Assembly: GCA_009843635.1 (NCBI GenBank)
Contig: VYDB01000152.1
Coordinates: forward strand, 1 to 43,328
DNA: 43,328 nt
DNA from: Gammaproteobacteria bacterium
Lineage (GTDB): Bacteria; Pseudomonadota; Gammaproteobacteria; Pseudomonadales; Azotimanducaceae
Direction: 5' to 3'
How positions within the stretch are numbered: the stretch's first letter is position 1; each line of letters starts with the position of its first letter. Positions 10,528-19,129 of the stretch are shown here, piece after piece. The position numbers and the translations under genes are program-made. The notes beneath the pieces were generated by a model that was not told where the DNA came from, made no database searches, and saw nothing but the letters and a program-made list of their open reading frames with translations.

Positions 10528-12951
10528 ATGCAACGAATCTTCAGCTTGTCGCTGCTTTTTGCCGCGTCGTTCGCCATCGCCCAGGCACCGATCGTCAAAC
10601 CGGGCGCACCGGGTGAGCAATCGCAGGCGTTAACCGCCGACGAGGCGATCGACATCGCAGTGTCGAGCTATTCACCCGACGACGTACGCTTTATGCAAGA
10701 CATGATTCCCCACCATCAGCAAGCAATGCAGATGGCGGAACTGGTCGCCGATCGCACCAATCGCCCGGAACTGGCGAATGCAGCGGAACGCATCAACCTC
10801 TCGCAGCGGGACGAGATTGAATTCATGGAGAAATGGCTCCGCGAGCGCGGGCAAGCGGTGCCCGATCCGACCGACCATGCCGGCATGCACACCGACCACC
10901 GCATGGCGGGCATGGCCACCCCGCAACAAATGGAGGAGCTAGCCGCTGCCGAGGGCACCAACTTCGATCGCTTGTTCCTGAAATTGATGATCACGCACCA
11001 CGAGGGCGCGGTGAAGATGGTGGAGGAACTGCTGGACCTGCCAGGTTCCGCCCACGACCCGGTGCTGTTCGAATTCACCACTGATGTCACCAATGACCAG
11101 ACTGCCGAAATTGAGCGGATGCACGCATTGCTCATCACCCTGTCCGACGACCCCCGCGCCGGCTTGAAGGCAGGGTTTGAGGACGCGGGCGAGGCCAGCA
11201 TGAACATGGCACTCATCGCGTCGCTGCCGAGGCCACCGGGTTTTTTCGATCCCAAGAACCCCGCTGACCTGCCGCCCGAGCCGCCGCAAGAGGACGAGGG
11301 GGACGAGGCCGCCGATGATCCAAGTGATTCCGCCGACGCCGGAGAAGCAGACGACGACAAAGCGAAAAAGCCCTGGGAACGCCGGCCACTGCTGAGTTTC
11401 TCCAATACGGACATGGCCTTCAGGGACCAAACCCTGTTCGCGGGCAGCTATCACGGCTTCAACATCTATCGCATTGCCGATGGGGGTTCCCTGCGGCAAG
11501 TCAGTTCCGTGGTTTGTCCCGGCGGGCAGGGTGATGTGTCGGTGGTCGGCGACCTGCTCATCATGTCTGTGGAGGAGACCCGGGGTCGGCTCGACTGCGG
11601 ACTCGAGGGCATTGCCGAAGATGTCAGCAGCGAGCGCTTCCGAGGCCTCAGGCTGTTCGACATCAGCGATCTCGCGCACCCGGTGCAGGTAGGCGCCGTC
11701 CAGACCTGCCGTGGCTCGCACACCCATTCGGTGGTGGTTGCCGACGACCAACGCATTGTCGTTTACAACTCCGGCACATCCATTGTGCGCGAAGAGGAAG
11801 AACTGCAAGGCTGCTTCGACGAAACTCCGGGCGACCAACGCACGGCGCTGTTCCGCATCGACGTGATTGAAATTCCCGTGGACGACCCTGGCAGTGCGCG
11901 CATTGTTGACAGCCCCGCCGTGTTCGCCGACCCCGAAGACGGCACCTTGGCCGGCCTATGGCGCGGCGGCGACCACGGCGATCAAACCCAGGAAACCCAC
12001 GCTACGGATCAGTGCCACGACATCACGGTGTTCCCCCAACTTGGGATTGCCGCCGGCGCCTGCGCGGGCAACGGCATTGTGTTCGATGTTTCAGACCCAT
12101 TGAAGCCGCGGCGCATCGACGCCGTAGCCGACAAGGGATTCGCCTATTGGCATTCAGCCACCTTCAACAACGACGGCACCAAGGTGCTGTTCACGGACGA
12201 GTGGGGCGGCGGCATGATGCCGCGCTGCCGCGCCTACGACCCGCTCGATTGGGGCGCCGACGCCATCTATGACATCGTTGACGGCCAACTCGAGTTTCGC
12301 GGCTATTTCAAGATGCCCGGCCCGCAGTCGGAAGCCGAAAACTGCGTCGCGCACAACGGCTCCGTCGTGCCCGTGCCGGGTCGCGACATCTTCGTTCAAG
12401 CTTGGTATCAGGGCGGCATTACAGTCATCGATTTCACCGATTCGGCCAATCCGGTGGAGATCGCCTACTTTGACCGCGGCCCAATTGACGAAGAGCGCCT
12501 GACACTTGGCGGATACTGGTCTGCCTATTGGTACGACGGGAAAATCTATGCCACGGAAATCATCCGCGGACTAGATGTGTTGGCGCTGCTGCCGAGCAAA
12601 TTCCTGACCGAAAACGAAATCGCCGCGGCCAAGATCGCCGACCAAGGCAGCACGTTCAATCCCCAGCAGCAAATGAGATTCAACTGGCCCGCCGAACCGC
12701 TGGTAGCCCGTGCCTATCTGGACCAGTTGCGGCGCGCGGAACAGGTCAATGCGCCGTTGGCGGATGATCTTGAGATGGCGTTAAATGACTCGTCCGCCGC
12801 GCTTGAGGAAGGCGAGCGCGACCGACGCCTGGCTCGTCGGCTCAGGTCCTTGGCAGCCAAGGTGTCGAACGGCGTAGAGGGGCAACTGACCACCCGATCA
12901 CAAAAGGGGCTGGCCGAAACACTCGATGGCATCGCGGCGCGATTGCGATGA
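10528..12951 (+). CDS. Secreted DUF305-LVIVD repeat fusion protein
   Basis: This exported protein has 807 residues and a clear Sec signal ([20 protein letters not shown]). The N-terminal part is a DUF305 domain, a histidine-rich helical domain seen in copper-related periplasmic proteins, with [13 protein letters not shown] and the matching [15 protein letters not shown] long acidic linker ([21 protein letters not shown] region) follows. The C-terminal half is an LVIVD-type beta-propeller with repeats such as [33 protein letters not shown] and [17 protein letters not shown]. It lies 13 bases after the enoyl-CoA hydratase. The function is not known; metal binding by the His pairs is an inference from the family. 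Confidence 0.85.
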   Translation: MQRIFSLSLLFAASFAIAQAPIVKPGAPGEQSQALTADEAIDIAVSSYSPDDVRFMQDMIPHHQQAMQMAELVADRTNRPELANAAERINLSQRDEIEFMEKWLRERGQAVPDPTDHAGMHTDHRMAGMATPQQMEELAAAEGTNFDRLFLKLMITHHEGAVKMVEELLDLPGSAHDPVLFEFTTDVTNDQTAEIERMHALLITLSDDPRAGLKAGFEDAGEASMNMALIASLPRPPGFFDPKNPADLPPEPPQEDEGDEAADDPSDSADAGEADDDKAKKPWERRPLLSFSNTDMAFRDQTLFAGSYHGFNIYRIADGGSLRQVSSVVCPGGQGDVSVVGDLLIMSVEETRGRLDCGLEGIAEDVSSERFRGLRLFDISDLAHPVQVGAVQTCRGSHTHSVVVADDQRIVVYNSGTSIVREEEELQGCFDETPGDQRTALFRIDVIEIPVDDPGSARIVDSPAVFADPEDGTLAGLWRGGDHGDQTQETHATDQCHDITVFPQLGIAAGACAGNGIVFDVSDPLKPRRIDAVADKGFAYWHSATFNNDGTKVLFTDEWGGGMMPRCRAYDPLDWGADAIYDIVDGQLEFRGYFKMPGPQSEAENCVAHNGSVVPVPGRDIFVQAWYQGGITVIDFTDSANPVEIAYFDRGPIDEERLTLGGYWSAYWYDGKIYATEIIRGLDVLALLPSKFLTENEIAAAKIADQGSTFNPQQQMRFNWPAEPLVARAYLDQLRRAEQVNAPLADDLEMALNDSSAALEEGERDRRLARRLRSLAAKVSNGVEGQLTTRSQKGLAETLDGIAARLR

Positions 12952-13018
12952 GGCCTTGCAACGCCATGCCATGAGAGAACAGCACGATGCAGACCCAAAC
13001 GAAGACGCAGGAAGGGCG

Positions 13019-14290
13019 ATGTTGAAGGATGTGAACAACAACCAGCAGACGGACGTGGCAATCCGTCCAGAGATTCTCAAACGCCGTGACAAGATTGCCA
13101 AGACGCCGATCTTGGAGCGTATCGCCAACATGAAGGAATCCCTTGCTGCGGCGGGGGATGAGGCGCAACGAATTCGGCACCTGCCAGCTTGGGCCTCCAA
13201 GGAAATGGCCGACCAGGGCCTCTATCGATTTGCCCTGCCCCTCGAACTCGGCGGCGAAGACTTAAGCGCGCGCGAACAGATTGAGGTGGTCGAGGCGGTT
13301 TCCGCCATCGACGGATCCGTCGGATGGTGTGCGCAGATCTCCTCCGAGATCAACGCATTGGTGATCCGCCGCATGGACCTGCCGCTGGTCGAGAAGATAT
13401 TCAACGACTGGCACGTGCTGGTGTGCTCCGGCCACGGGCCCGCGAACGGCCCCAATCCAGGACGGAACGCACGCCGGGACGGCGACGGCTGGCGCCTGAA
13501 CTACCAAGGCTCCTTCGCCAGCGGCTGCCACAATGCGACCTGGAACTACCTGATGGGCCCGATGGTCATCGACGAGGAAACGGGCGCGCCGGCGCGGGCG
13601 TCCTTCATGGTGCCGGAGGGCGAGTTCGAGATTGTCGATACCTGGGACACTGCGGGCATGCGCGGCTCCGGCAGCCATGACGTGCTCATGGCGGACTGCT
13701 ACGTTCGGCCGGAACACCTGCTGCCGTTTCGATCGCTGGCGCCAAGCGAAACCTGGGCAAACCCAACCTACCGCAATCCCACCCACGCGATTTACAACAA
13801 GGCGGCCGTGGCACTCGGCGTGTGCCGCGGCGCACTCGATTCCTTCATCGAACTGGCCCAGGCCAAAACGCCTTGGGGGACGGCATCGAAGCTTCAGGAC
13901 CAGGCCCAGGTTCAGTATCGGATTGGCCAAGCGCAGGCCACGCTGATGGCTGCCCGCACCTTCGTGCTCGACACCCAAGACCGCTTGGAAGCGCACTTGG
14001 GGCCGCTGCCGAGCCAAGGTGGACGCTTGGCGCCAGACTGGGGCACCTTTTGGCCGGCCCTGTTGGCCTGCGCCCACGCGGCGCAATCCTGCCGGGAGGT
14101 GGTCGGAATGCTCAACAACACCGCGGGCACCACCGGGTCGCGCATGGACAGCCCCTTGGAACGCCAGTTGCGGGACGCGCACCAAGCCGCCACCCACGCC
14201 CTGATTTCGTACCGGCACTACGAAGACTTGGGCAAGACGTTCGTTGGGCATGAGCCGCCGGACGGCTACATGGAACTCACTCGGGCGTGA
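13019..14290 (+). CDS. Acyl-CoA dehydrogenase-like flavoprotein (possible monooxygenase)
   Basis: This protein of about 423 residues belongs to the acyl-CoA dehydrogenase superfamily, in the branch that includes flavin-dependent hydroxylases such as HsaA and HpaB-like enzymes. Typical stretches are LPLELGGEDLSAREQIEVVEAVSAIDGSVGWCAQI, FASGCHNATWNYLMGPMVI and TWDTAGMRGSGSHDV, with a C-terminal helical domain holding NNTAGTTGS. The ATG at 13019 has a good AGGAAGG site five bases upstream; earlier in-frame starts would overlap the preceding gene. A reductase partner is not seen next to it. Whether it is a dehydrogenase or a monooxygenase cannot be decided from sequence alone. Confidence 0.8.
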   Translation: MLKDVNNNQQTDVAIRPEILKRRDKIAKTPILERIANMKESLAAAGDEAQRIRHLPAWASKEMADQGLYRFALPLELGGEDLSAREQIEVVEAVSAIDGSVGWCAQISSEINALVIRRMDLPLVEKIFNDWHVLVCSGHGPANGPNPGRNARRDGDGWRLNYQGSFASGCHNATWNYLMGPMVIDEETGAPARASFMVPEGEFEIVDTWDTAGMRGSGSHDVLMADCYVRPEHLLPFRSLAPSETWANPTYRNPTHAIYNKAAVALGVCRGALDSFIELAQAKTPWGTASKLQDQAQVQYRIGQAQATLMAARTFVLDTQDRLEAHLGPLPSQGGRLAPDWGTFWPALLACAHAAQSCREVVGMLNNTAGTTGSRMDSPLERQLRDAHQAATHALISYRHYEDLGKTFVGHEPPDGYMELTRA

Positions 14291-14407
14291 TCAATCGGCG
14301 GTTTATCCGGTTGGCAAACGCCGATGGGGCGACCTTGTCATCGGTCTCCCTACCTTCATGCCGTCTTAGTCGCTAAACTGCCGTTTTCGCATCGGCATGG
14401 GGTTGCC

Positions 14408-15034
14408 TTGTTCAGCATCGGCCTGACCGGCGGCATCGCCTCCGGCAAATCCACTGCGGCGCGTTACTTGGGCGAACTGGGCGCCCATGTGATCGACGCT
14501 GACCGCTTGGGTCACCGTGCCTATGAGCCGGACACCGCCGCTTTCAAGCAGGTGGTCGATGTCTTTGGCGATGCCGTGGTAGCCGCCGACGGCACCATAG
14601 ACCGCCGCGCGCTCGGCAGCATGGTGTTCGGCCAGCCGGATGAACTGAGGAAGCTCACCGACATCGTGTGGCCGGAGATTCGCCGTCTGGCCGATCTGGA
14701 AATCGAAGCCCAACGGGCGCGGCGACCGGACGGGGTGGTGGTGCTGGAGGCCGCGGTCATGGTCGAGGCCGGGTGGCAGCGCAGCTTGGACGAGGTCTGG
14801 GTCGTGGCCGTCGAGCCGGAAGTCGCGATTGAGCGGGCCATGGCGCGCGACGGCCTCACCGCCGACGAGGTGCGAGCGCGGCTCAGCGCCCAAACCAGCA
14901 ATGCCGAGCGCAAGCGCCATGCGGATGTGGTGATCGACAATTCGGCGGGGCTTGATGAGTTGCACGCGCAGCTTGATCGGCAATGGGAGCGCGTGGCGGG
15001 CACCCACGGAACCCGGACGGTGGCCGCATCGTGA
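14408..15034 (+). CDS. coaE: Dephospho-CoA kinase
   Basis: CoaE catalyses the last step of coenzyme A synthesis, ATP-dependent phosphorylation of the 3' hydroxyl of dephospho-CoA. The P-loop IGLTGGIASGKST is at the very N-terminus, followed by the CoA-binding DADRLGHRAYEP. The conserved GTIDRRALGSMVFGQPDELRKL and the lid region AMARDGLTADEVRARLSAQ are present. The start is taken as TTG at 14408, which gives 208 residues, the usual length; no ATG or GTG is available at the right place. It heads a run of four genes joined by four-base stop/start overlaps (coaE, PHP, MaoC, MaoC). Confidence 0.93.
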   Translation: MFSIGLTGGIASGKSTAARYLGELGAHVIDADRLGHRAYEPDTAAFKQVVDVFGDAVVAADGTIDRRALGSMVFGQPDELRKLTDIVWPEIRRLADLEIEAQRARRPDGVVVLEAAVMVEAGWQRSLDEVWVVAVEPEVAIERAMARDGLTADEVRARLSAQTSNAERKRHADVVIDNSAGLDELHAQLDRQWERVAGTHGTRTVAAS

Positions 15035-15666
15035 TCCTCGACCTGCACACCCACTCCGTGGTCTCAGATGACGGCCGGGCTAAAGTCCCCAACTACTGCC
15101 AGTGGATTCGCGCCCGGGATCTGCCCATCGAGGGCTTCGTGCTGACCGAGCACCGCCAGTTCGACTTCGCATCCGACTACAGCGGCTTGGCCCGCGAGTT
15201 CGGGCTGACCATCCTGAAGGCCAGCGAGGTGGAAACCGAGTACGGCCACGTGCTGGTCTTCGGCGTTACTGAAGCCTTGACCAAGGCGTTCGATTTCGCC
15301 GACATTCACCTGCCCCTCGCCCAAGTCATCGAAGAAGCCGAACGCCATGGCGCGGTGCCGGTGCCCTGCCACCCCGGACGCAAGCGCGTGGGCATGGCGG
15401 CGCACATCGGCGAACTCGGCGTGCCCGAAGGGGTGCGCATCGTCGAGATCTTCAACGGCGGCAGCCGCGGCGAGGAGGATCGCATCGCCGCGGCCATGGC
15501 CAGCGAGCAAAACTATCAGGGCATCGGCGGCAGCGACGCCCACATCGTCAGCCACATTGGACGCTGCGCCACCCGCTTCGACGGCGCGGTGGGCAGCGAG
15601 GGCGAACTGGCCGAAGCGCTGCGCGGCGGCGGCTTCGAAGCCTTGAGTTTCCGGGAGCAGGCATGA
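15031..15666 (+). CDS. PHP domain metal-dependent phosphohydrolase
   Basis: This 211-residue PHP-fold protein has the expected metal ligands: DLHTHS near the N-terminus, TEHRQFDF, the glutamate in KASEVETEYGH, PCHPGRKR and the C-terminal GGSDAH. The family hydrolyses phosphate esters such as histidinol phosphate or oligonucleotides; the substrate here is unknown. The GTG at 15031 overlaps the coaE stop in a GTGA and directly precedes ILDLHTHS, so it is preferred over a start further upstream. It is translationally linked to coaE and the MaoC genes. Confidence 0.88.
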   Translation: MILDLHTHSVVSDDGRAKVPNYCQWIRARDLPIEGFVLTEHRQFDFASDYSGLAREFGLTILKASEVETEYGHVLVFGVTEALTKAFDFADIHLPLAQVIEEAERHGAVPVPCHPGRKRVGMAAHIGELGVPEGVRIVEIFNGGSRGEEDRIAAAMASEQNYQGIGGSDAHIVSHIGRCATRFDGAVGSEGELAEALRGGGFEALSFREQA

Positions 15667-16115
15667 GCAACGCAATCGACGTGGAGGCCCTGCGGACGGC
15701 CTATCTGAACCAGGTGTTCGACGAGGTCGAAGTCACGCTGGACGCTGAGGAGACAGCCGCCTACGCCGTCAGTTGCGGCGAGGTTTCACCCTGCTTCACC
15801 GACCCCTCCGACCCGGACTTCCAAGCCCCGCCGACCCTGCCCGCCAGCCTCCACCCGGGCCGGCGGCGGCCCAAGGGCTTTCCCAAGGTGGTGGGGCTCG
15901 GCATGGATGCCGGCAAGGCCGTGCATTGCCACCTCCCCATCCGTGCCGGCGTCAAGCTGACCGCCAAGACCCACATGCACGACATCTACACCAAGACCGG
16001 ACGCTCCGGGCGCATGGTGTTCTTTGTCAATCGCATGGAGATATTCGACCCCGAAGGCCAACTCCTCGCTTCAGCAGACACCAGCAGCGTGGTTCGGGAG
16101 CGTCCGGAGCAATGA
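15663..16115 (+). CDS. MaoC-like dehydratase, N-terminal/FAS1-like hotdog subunit
   Basis: This 150-residue hotdog-fold protein resembles the non-catalytic half of two-subunit MaoC enoyl-CoA hydratases such as HtdXY-type or ChsH1/ChsH2-type pairs. KGFPKVVGLGMDAGKAVHCHLPIRAGVKLTAKTHMHDIYTKTGRSGRMVFFVNRMEIFDP shows the typical beta-sheet edge and the charged turn. Its start overlaps the PHP stop in an ATGA, and its own stop overlaps the next MaoC gene in the same way, which supports a heterodimer made from adjacent subunits. Confidence 0.8.
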   Translation: MSNAIDVEALRTAYLNQVFDEVEVTLDAEETAAYAVSCGEVSPCFTDPSDPDFQAPPTLPASLHPGRRRPKGFPKVVGLGMDAGKAVHCHLPIRAGVKLTAKTHMHDIYTKTGRSGRMVFFVNRMEIFDPEGQLLASADTSSVVRERPEQ

Positions 16116-16525
16116 CCGTCACCCGCATCACGGACGTTGAGTTCGGCGACACGCTGCCGGTTTTCGACCCGGACACTCGCCTCGCCAACGTGGCCCGCTT
16201 CGTGGAAGCCGCCCACTGGAACGGGCCGCGCTTCACCGACCACGAAGCCGCCCGCGCCGAAGGACTGCCCGGCGCATTGGTGCCCGGCATCATGAGCCAA
16301 GGCTTCCTGGCCGCGATGATCCACCGCTGGGCGCCCAAGGCGGAAATCCTCTACGTCGATACAGTATTCCGAGCACCAGTGATCGTGGACCAGCCCTGCC
16401 ACATCAACGGCGTGGTCACCGACCTCGACGAGGCCACCGGCGAAGTGGAAATCGACCTGACGGTAACCAACGACGCTGGTGAGACGCGGGTATTCGGCAC
16501 GGCGCGGGCTCGGTTGCCGAATTGA
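16112..16525 (+). CDS. MaoC family dehydratase, catalytic hotdog subunit
   Basis: This 137-residue MaoC dehydratase-like protein is probably the partner of the preceding gene. The segment WNGPRFTDHEAARAEGLPGALVPGIMSQGFLAAMIHRW resembles the hydratase 2 motif, with an Asp-His pair (TDHE) at the place of the catalytic dyad and the conserved GxLVPG turn. The ATG at 16112 overlaps the preceding stop; the open frame extends upstream but only as a shadow of that gene. Likely substrates are enoyl-CoA intermediates of fatty acid or sterol side-chain breakdown, by family analogy only. Confidence 0.82.
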   Translation: MTVTRITDVEFGDTLPVFDPDTRLANVARFVEAAHWNGPRFTDHEAARAEGLPGALVPGIMSQGFLAAMIHRWAPKAEILYVDTVFRAPVIVDQPCHINGVVTDLDEATGEVEIDLTVTNDAGETRVFGTARARLPN

Positions 16526-16739
16526 GACTTATTGAGAAGCTCTCATCAGGCAGGAGGGCGCCAAGCACGCTCCTCGCACGAAGCAAACGGATACGACTCA
16601 ATGAAAACTTGTGTTGTTCAGCTTCCAGTACAGTACCGTTTCCCTGAGCGCCATATGCCTATTGGCAAGATCCCAAAGCATTTGGCCACTTCATCACCAG
16701 CAAAAACACCATTCCGACTTAACAGTAAGGGCAATTGCT
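16526..16739. other. Intergenic region at island entry, no gene seen
   Basis: These 214 bases separate the coaE operon from the phospholipase D-like gene. A short hairpin GAGA-AGC-TCTC follows the MaoC stop. Base composition shifts towards AT from about 16590, which marks the left side of the accessory island. No convincing promoter or reading frame was found. Confidence 0.4.
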
Positions 16740-18083
16740 ATGCGACTAATACTGGGCGGCGTCAACGGCCACTATCTACGGTACATCACGGACAACTTTG
16801 CTGAGGATACTGAAGAAGTCTGGGCGGCAGTGGCGTACGCCACCCGTTCGGACCTCCTATTCGACTGGTGCAGCGAGCATCAAATACCACTGAGGTTCTA
16901 CGGTCGTCTGGACGATACTGTTGCGGTCAGTTGGCCTATCCTCAAGAGCTTTCTTGATAGAGCATCGCCGGAATTCGTTTGTTACCTCGTCCAACACCAC
17001 CACGCCAAGGTCATTTGGTGGCGAGGAGTTGGTGTCTATATTGGTTCAGCCAACTTGACCAACAGTGCTTGGTACAAGAATATTGAAGCCGGATGCTTCA
17101 TGTGTGAAGACGAGATAAGTAGTGAGACTGAAGCGCACTTGCACGAGCTATTCTCCACACTTCACAAGCATGCCACACCCCTAAACGATGAAGTTCTTCA
17201 GACCATGGAGAGGCGGGAGGCAGAACTTGCTGCCATGAGCGTTGACCAGCCAGACTTTTGGGCGAACCCGTGTTTAACTGGTTGGTCAGGACTCGTTCAA
17301 ACTACGGAGAAAAGCGCCGGGGACAGGCGACGCGAATCGTTCCTTAAGGAATGGCATGAGACTTTGCAGTACCTCCGAGATATTGGAAAAAGGGTTGCGA
17401 AAGATGAGAATCGACCTGTTTGGATAGAAAAGCATGCCCCTGTGGGAGCTCAAGCTGATCAGTTTCTTCACGCACACTACTATCAACGCACCTTCGAAGG
17501 GCAAAGGCCCACGTTTCGGGCATTGTACGAAAAGAATCGACATAGGAGGGAAGCTGCATTGGCGGAAGCCATACAATGGTGGCGAGACTTGGAAGAGGCA
17601 CCCGCCGATGAAGACCGTATGCTCAATGAGTCCGCACCCTTTCTGCGCGATGCTCTTGCCGAGGATCGCTTGGATTCTATGACGCCCGAGCTATTCAGAG
17701 AGGTATGCATAAGAGTACATGCGATCAGGGATTACGCACGGCGGGTTGAAAACAAAAGCGTGGGCTTACCTAGTGCTGACACCGGATACACGATAGACCA
17801 AAAGGTCGATGCCTTGTCCCGGAGGGTGTGGAGTGACCGATCTGCGCGTGGATACACGGTAAAGGATCTATTTCGGCATGTCCTGTATGGGGGTGCTGAG
17901 GAGATGCTGCCCGAACGATTGTGGCAAGCGATCTACGATTCGGCTTGGAAGATAGATCGCTTGGGTGTAAGTGCGTGGGGCGAACTTGTAGGGTGGGCCC
18001 TGCCAGATCGATTTCCGCCAAGAAACGGCCGCACGTCCAAGGCGCTTCAGTCACTTGGATACGATGTCATCGATCATGTCTAA
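16740..18083 (+). CDS. Phospholipase D-like (HKD family) protein, possible defence nuclease
   Basis: This protein of about 447 residues has one PLD-type motif: HHAKVIWWRGVGVYIGSANLTNSAW (His88, Lys90, then GSxN at 102-105). The Asp usual eight residues after the His is replaced by Arg, as in various HKD variants. A single motif would require a dimer to form an active site. The long C-terminal region is unrecognised and rich in charged helices. The ATG at 16740 is chosen because RLILGGVNGHYLRYITDNF begins the fold. The gene is more AT-rich than its neighbours and stands alone next to broken defence-type genes, which suggests horizontal acquisition. Antiphage function is an inference. Confidence 0.7.
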   Translation: MRLILGGVNGHYLRYITDNFAEDTEEVWAAVAYATRSDLLFDWCSEHQIPLRFYGRLDDTVAVSWPILKSFLDRASPEFVCYLVQHHHAKVIWWRGVGVYIGSANLTNSAWYKNIEAGCFMCEDEISSETEAHLHELFSTLHKHATPLNDEVLQTMERREAELAAMSVDQPDFWANPCLTGWSGLVQTTEKSAGDRRRESFLKEWHETLQYLRDIGKRVAKDENRPVWIEKHAPVGAQADQFLHAHYYQRTFEGQRPTFRALYEKNRHRREAALAEAIQWWRDLEEAPADEDRMLNESAPFLRDALAEDRLDSMTPELFREVCIRVHAIRDYARRVENKSVGLPSADTGYTIDQKVDALSRRVWSDRSARGYTVKDLFRHVLYGGAEEMLPERLWQAIYDSAWKIDRLGVSAWGELVGWALPDRFPPRNGRTSKALQSLGYDVIDHV

Positions 18084-18250
18084 TGAGACCCCTTCTGCTA
18101 CGAATTGAGTTGTGGAAGATCAACTGAAACACGCATCAGACTAGAGCAAATTCGAAACTGCAGAAAGAGTTAGATAACGTGCATAGGGCAAGCACGATTC
18201 ACTAGCTCGTATGCTGCGCGAGTCGCCAAACTTTCTAGGGCCTGGGCCAC

Positions 18251-18581
18251 TTAGCGCCGGCCCTGATTGAACAGATAGATGGTCAAACCCCGGCAAACGT
18301 CCTTGGGTCGGCTCTTTGACGAGACATCCGGCGTCTCAACCCACACCTCTGGGAAGCCCCAGAATTCGTAGATTCCCAGCTTCGTCCACCGCACATCCGT
18401 GGTGTGGTCCACCTCCAGCACCACGTCCGGCAGCGGGTCCGAGCCGATGACCACCGCGTCGGCGTCCGTGGTGCTGCGGAAAGGTCGCGGATGTTAGGTA
18501 GATCGCCTGGACCGGGTCGCAGTTGGGAAATCCAATGCCGAGTCCACGGGAAATCCTGAATGCGGTTGCCTGAACTGCCAT
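18251..18581 (-). pseudogene. Uma2 family (DUF820) gene remnant, frameshifted
   Basis: The minus strand has a plausible start at 18581 (ATG after a GGGAG site), encoding MAVQATAFRISRGLG. The frame then shifts and continues as PDVVLEVDHTTDVRWTKLGIYEFWGFPEVWVETPD and ends GLTIYLFNQGRR. The second part is the core of the Uma2 PD-(D/E)xK nuclease-like fold, with the conserved E-x-D/T motif and the FPEVWVE strand. The middle of the family is missing and the two pieces are in different frames, so the gene is dead. An intact Uma2 gene lies at 20204-20947. Confidence 0.65.
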
Positions 18582-18789
18582 CGTACTCCCGGCGCTTGGT
18601 GAAGCAAAGCTAGGCTAGGATACCAAGCCCGGATGCCTCACACGGCGCTTGGGCGCTTGCTGCGACTTAGGGTGAGAGCGGGACGCCATCGAGCCGAAGG
18701 TGACCCCATCATACAGACCCGCGAGTTGGCTCTTGCAGAGCGCTCACCACGCTCTAACCTCCGTGCATCGCAGTGGGGCTGGGATCAGT

Positions 18790-18818
18790 TTGACACTAAC
18801 CCCAGACGCATCTACATT
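18790..18818 (+). promoter_or_regulatory. Strong sigma-70-like promoter with overlapping inverted repeat
   Basis: A perfect -35 TTGACA (18790-18795) is followed after exactly 17 bases by TACATT (18813-18818), a four-of-six match to the -10. An inverted repeat AGACGCAT (18804-18811) / ATGCGTCT (18826-18833) spans the -10 and the predicted start of transcription, as a repressor operator would. Confidence 0.5.
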
Positions 18819-18824
18819 GCGACC

Positions 18825-18899
18825 CATGCGTCTGCGGAGAGTCGCCAAGCGGCTCGTCCTTCGGAGCCAAAGGCTCCAAGGCCCAGACGCTTTTTATTG
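18825..18899 (+). ncRNA. Candidate small RNA or attenuated leader ending in a terminator
   Basis: The transcript predicted from the promoter at 18790 would start near 18825. GCGTCTG (18828-18834) can pair with CAGACGC (18884-18890), which is followed directly by TTTTTATT, as in an intrinsic terminator. Inside the loop is the hairpin GGAGCC/GGCTCC (18863-18868, 18872-18877). The result would be a structured RNA of about 75 bases, or a leader upstream of the DUF3800-like start at 18922. There is no known family match that I recognise. Confidence 0.35.
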
Positions 18900-18921
18900 T
18901 TCCTACTAGCCCGGAACTGCC

Positions 18922-19044
18922 GTGTACCTGCGCTACCTTGACGAGTCCGGCACAACCGGTTTTCGGTCGCGCCGACCGGATGGGCAAAGTTGCCGTGGGC
19001 GTCCGCCACTTCAGCCCGCCCGGCTGCCACCGCGCCGTGTGTGA
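18922..19044 (+). pseudogene. Possible DUF3800 gene 5' remnant
   Basis: A GTG at 18922 begins VYLRYLDESGTTG, which looks like the conserved N-terminus of DUF3800 proteins (YxxYLDESG), an RNase H-like family. The frame degenerates after about 20 codons and stops at 19044, far short of the usual 200 or more residues. The identification rests on a short match. The rest of the 548-bp gap between the Uma2 remnant and AbiEi holds no other gene. Confidence 0.4.
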
Positions 19045-19129
19045 GGCTCACGAGCCTTGACAGGTCATTGAGATAGTTATAGTCCATTCGTCTGCCCAAA
19101 ATAACGAAAAGTGATATATTGCCTGCGCT

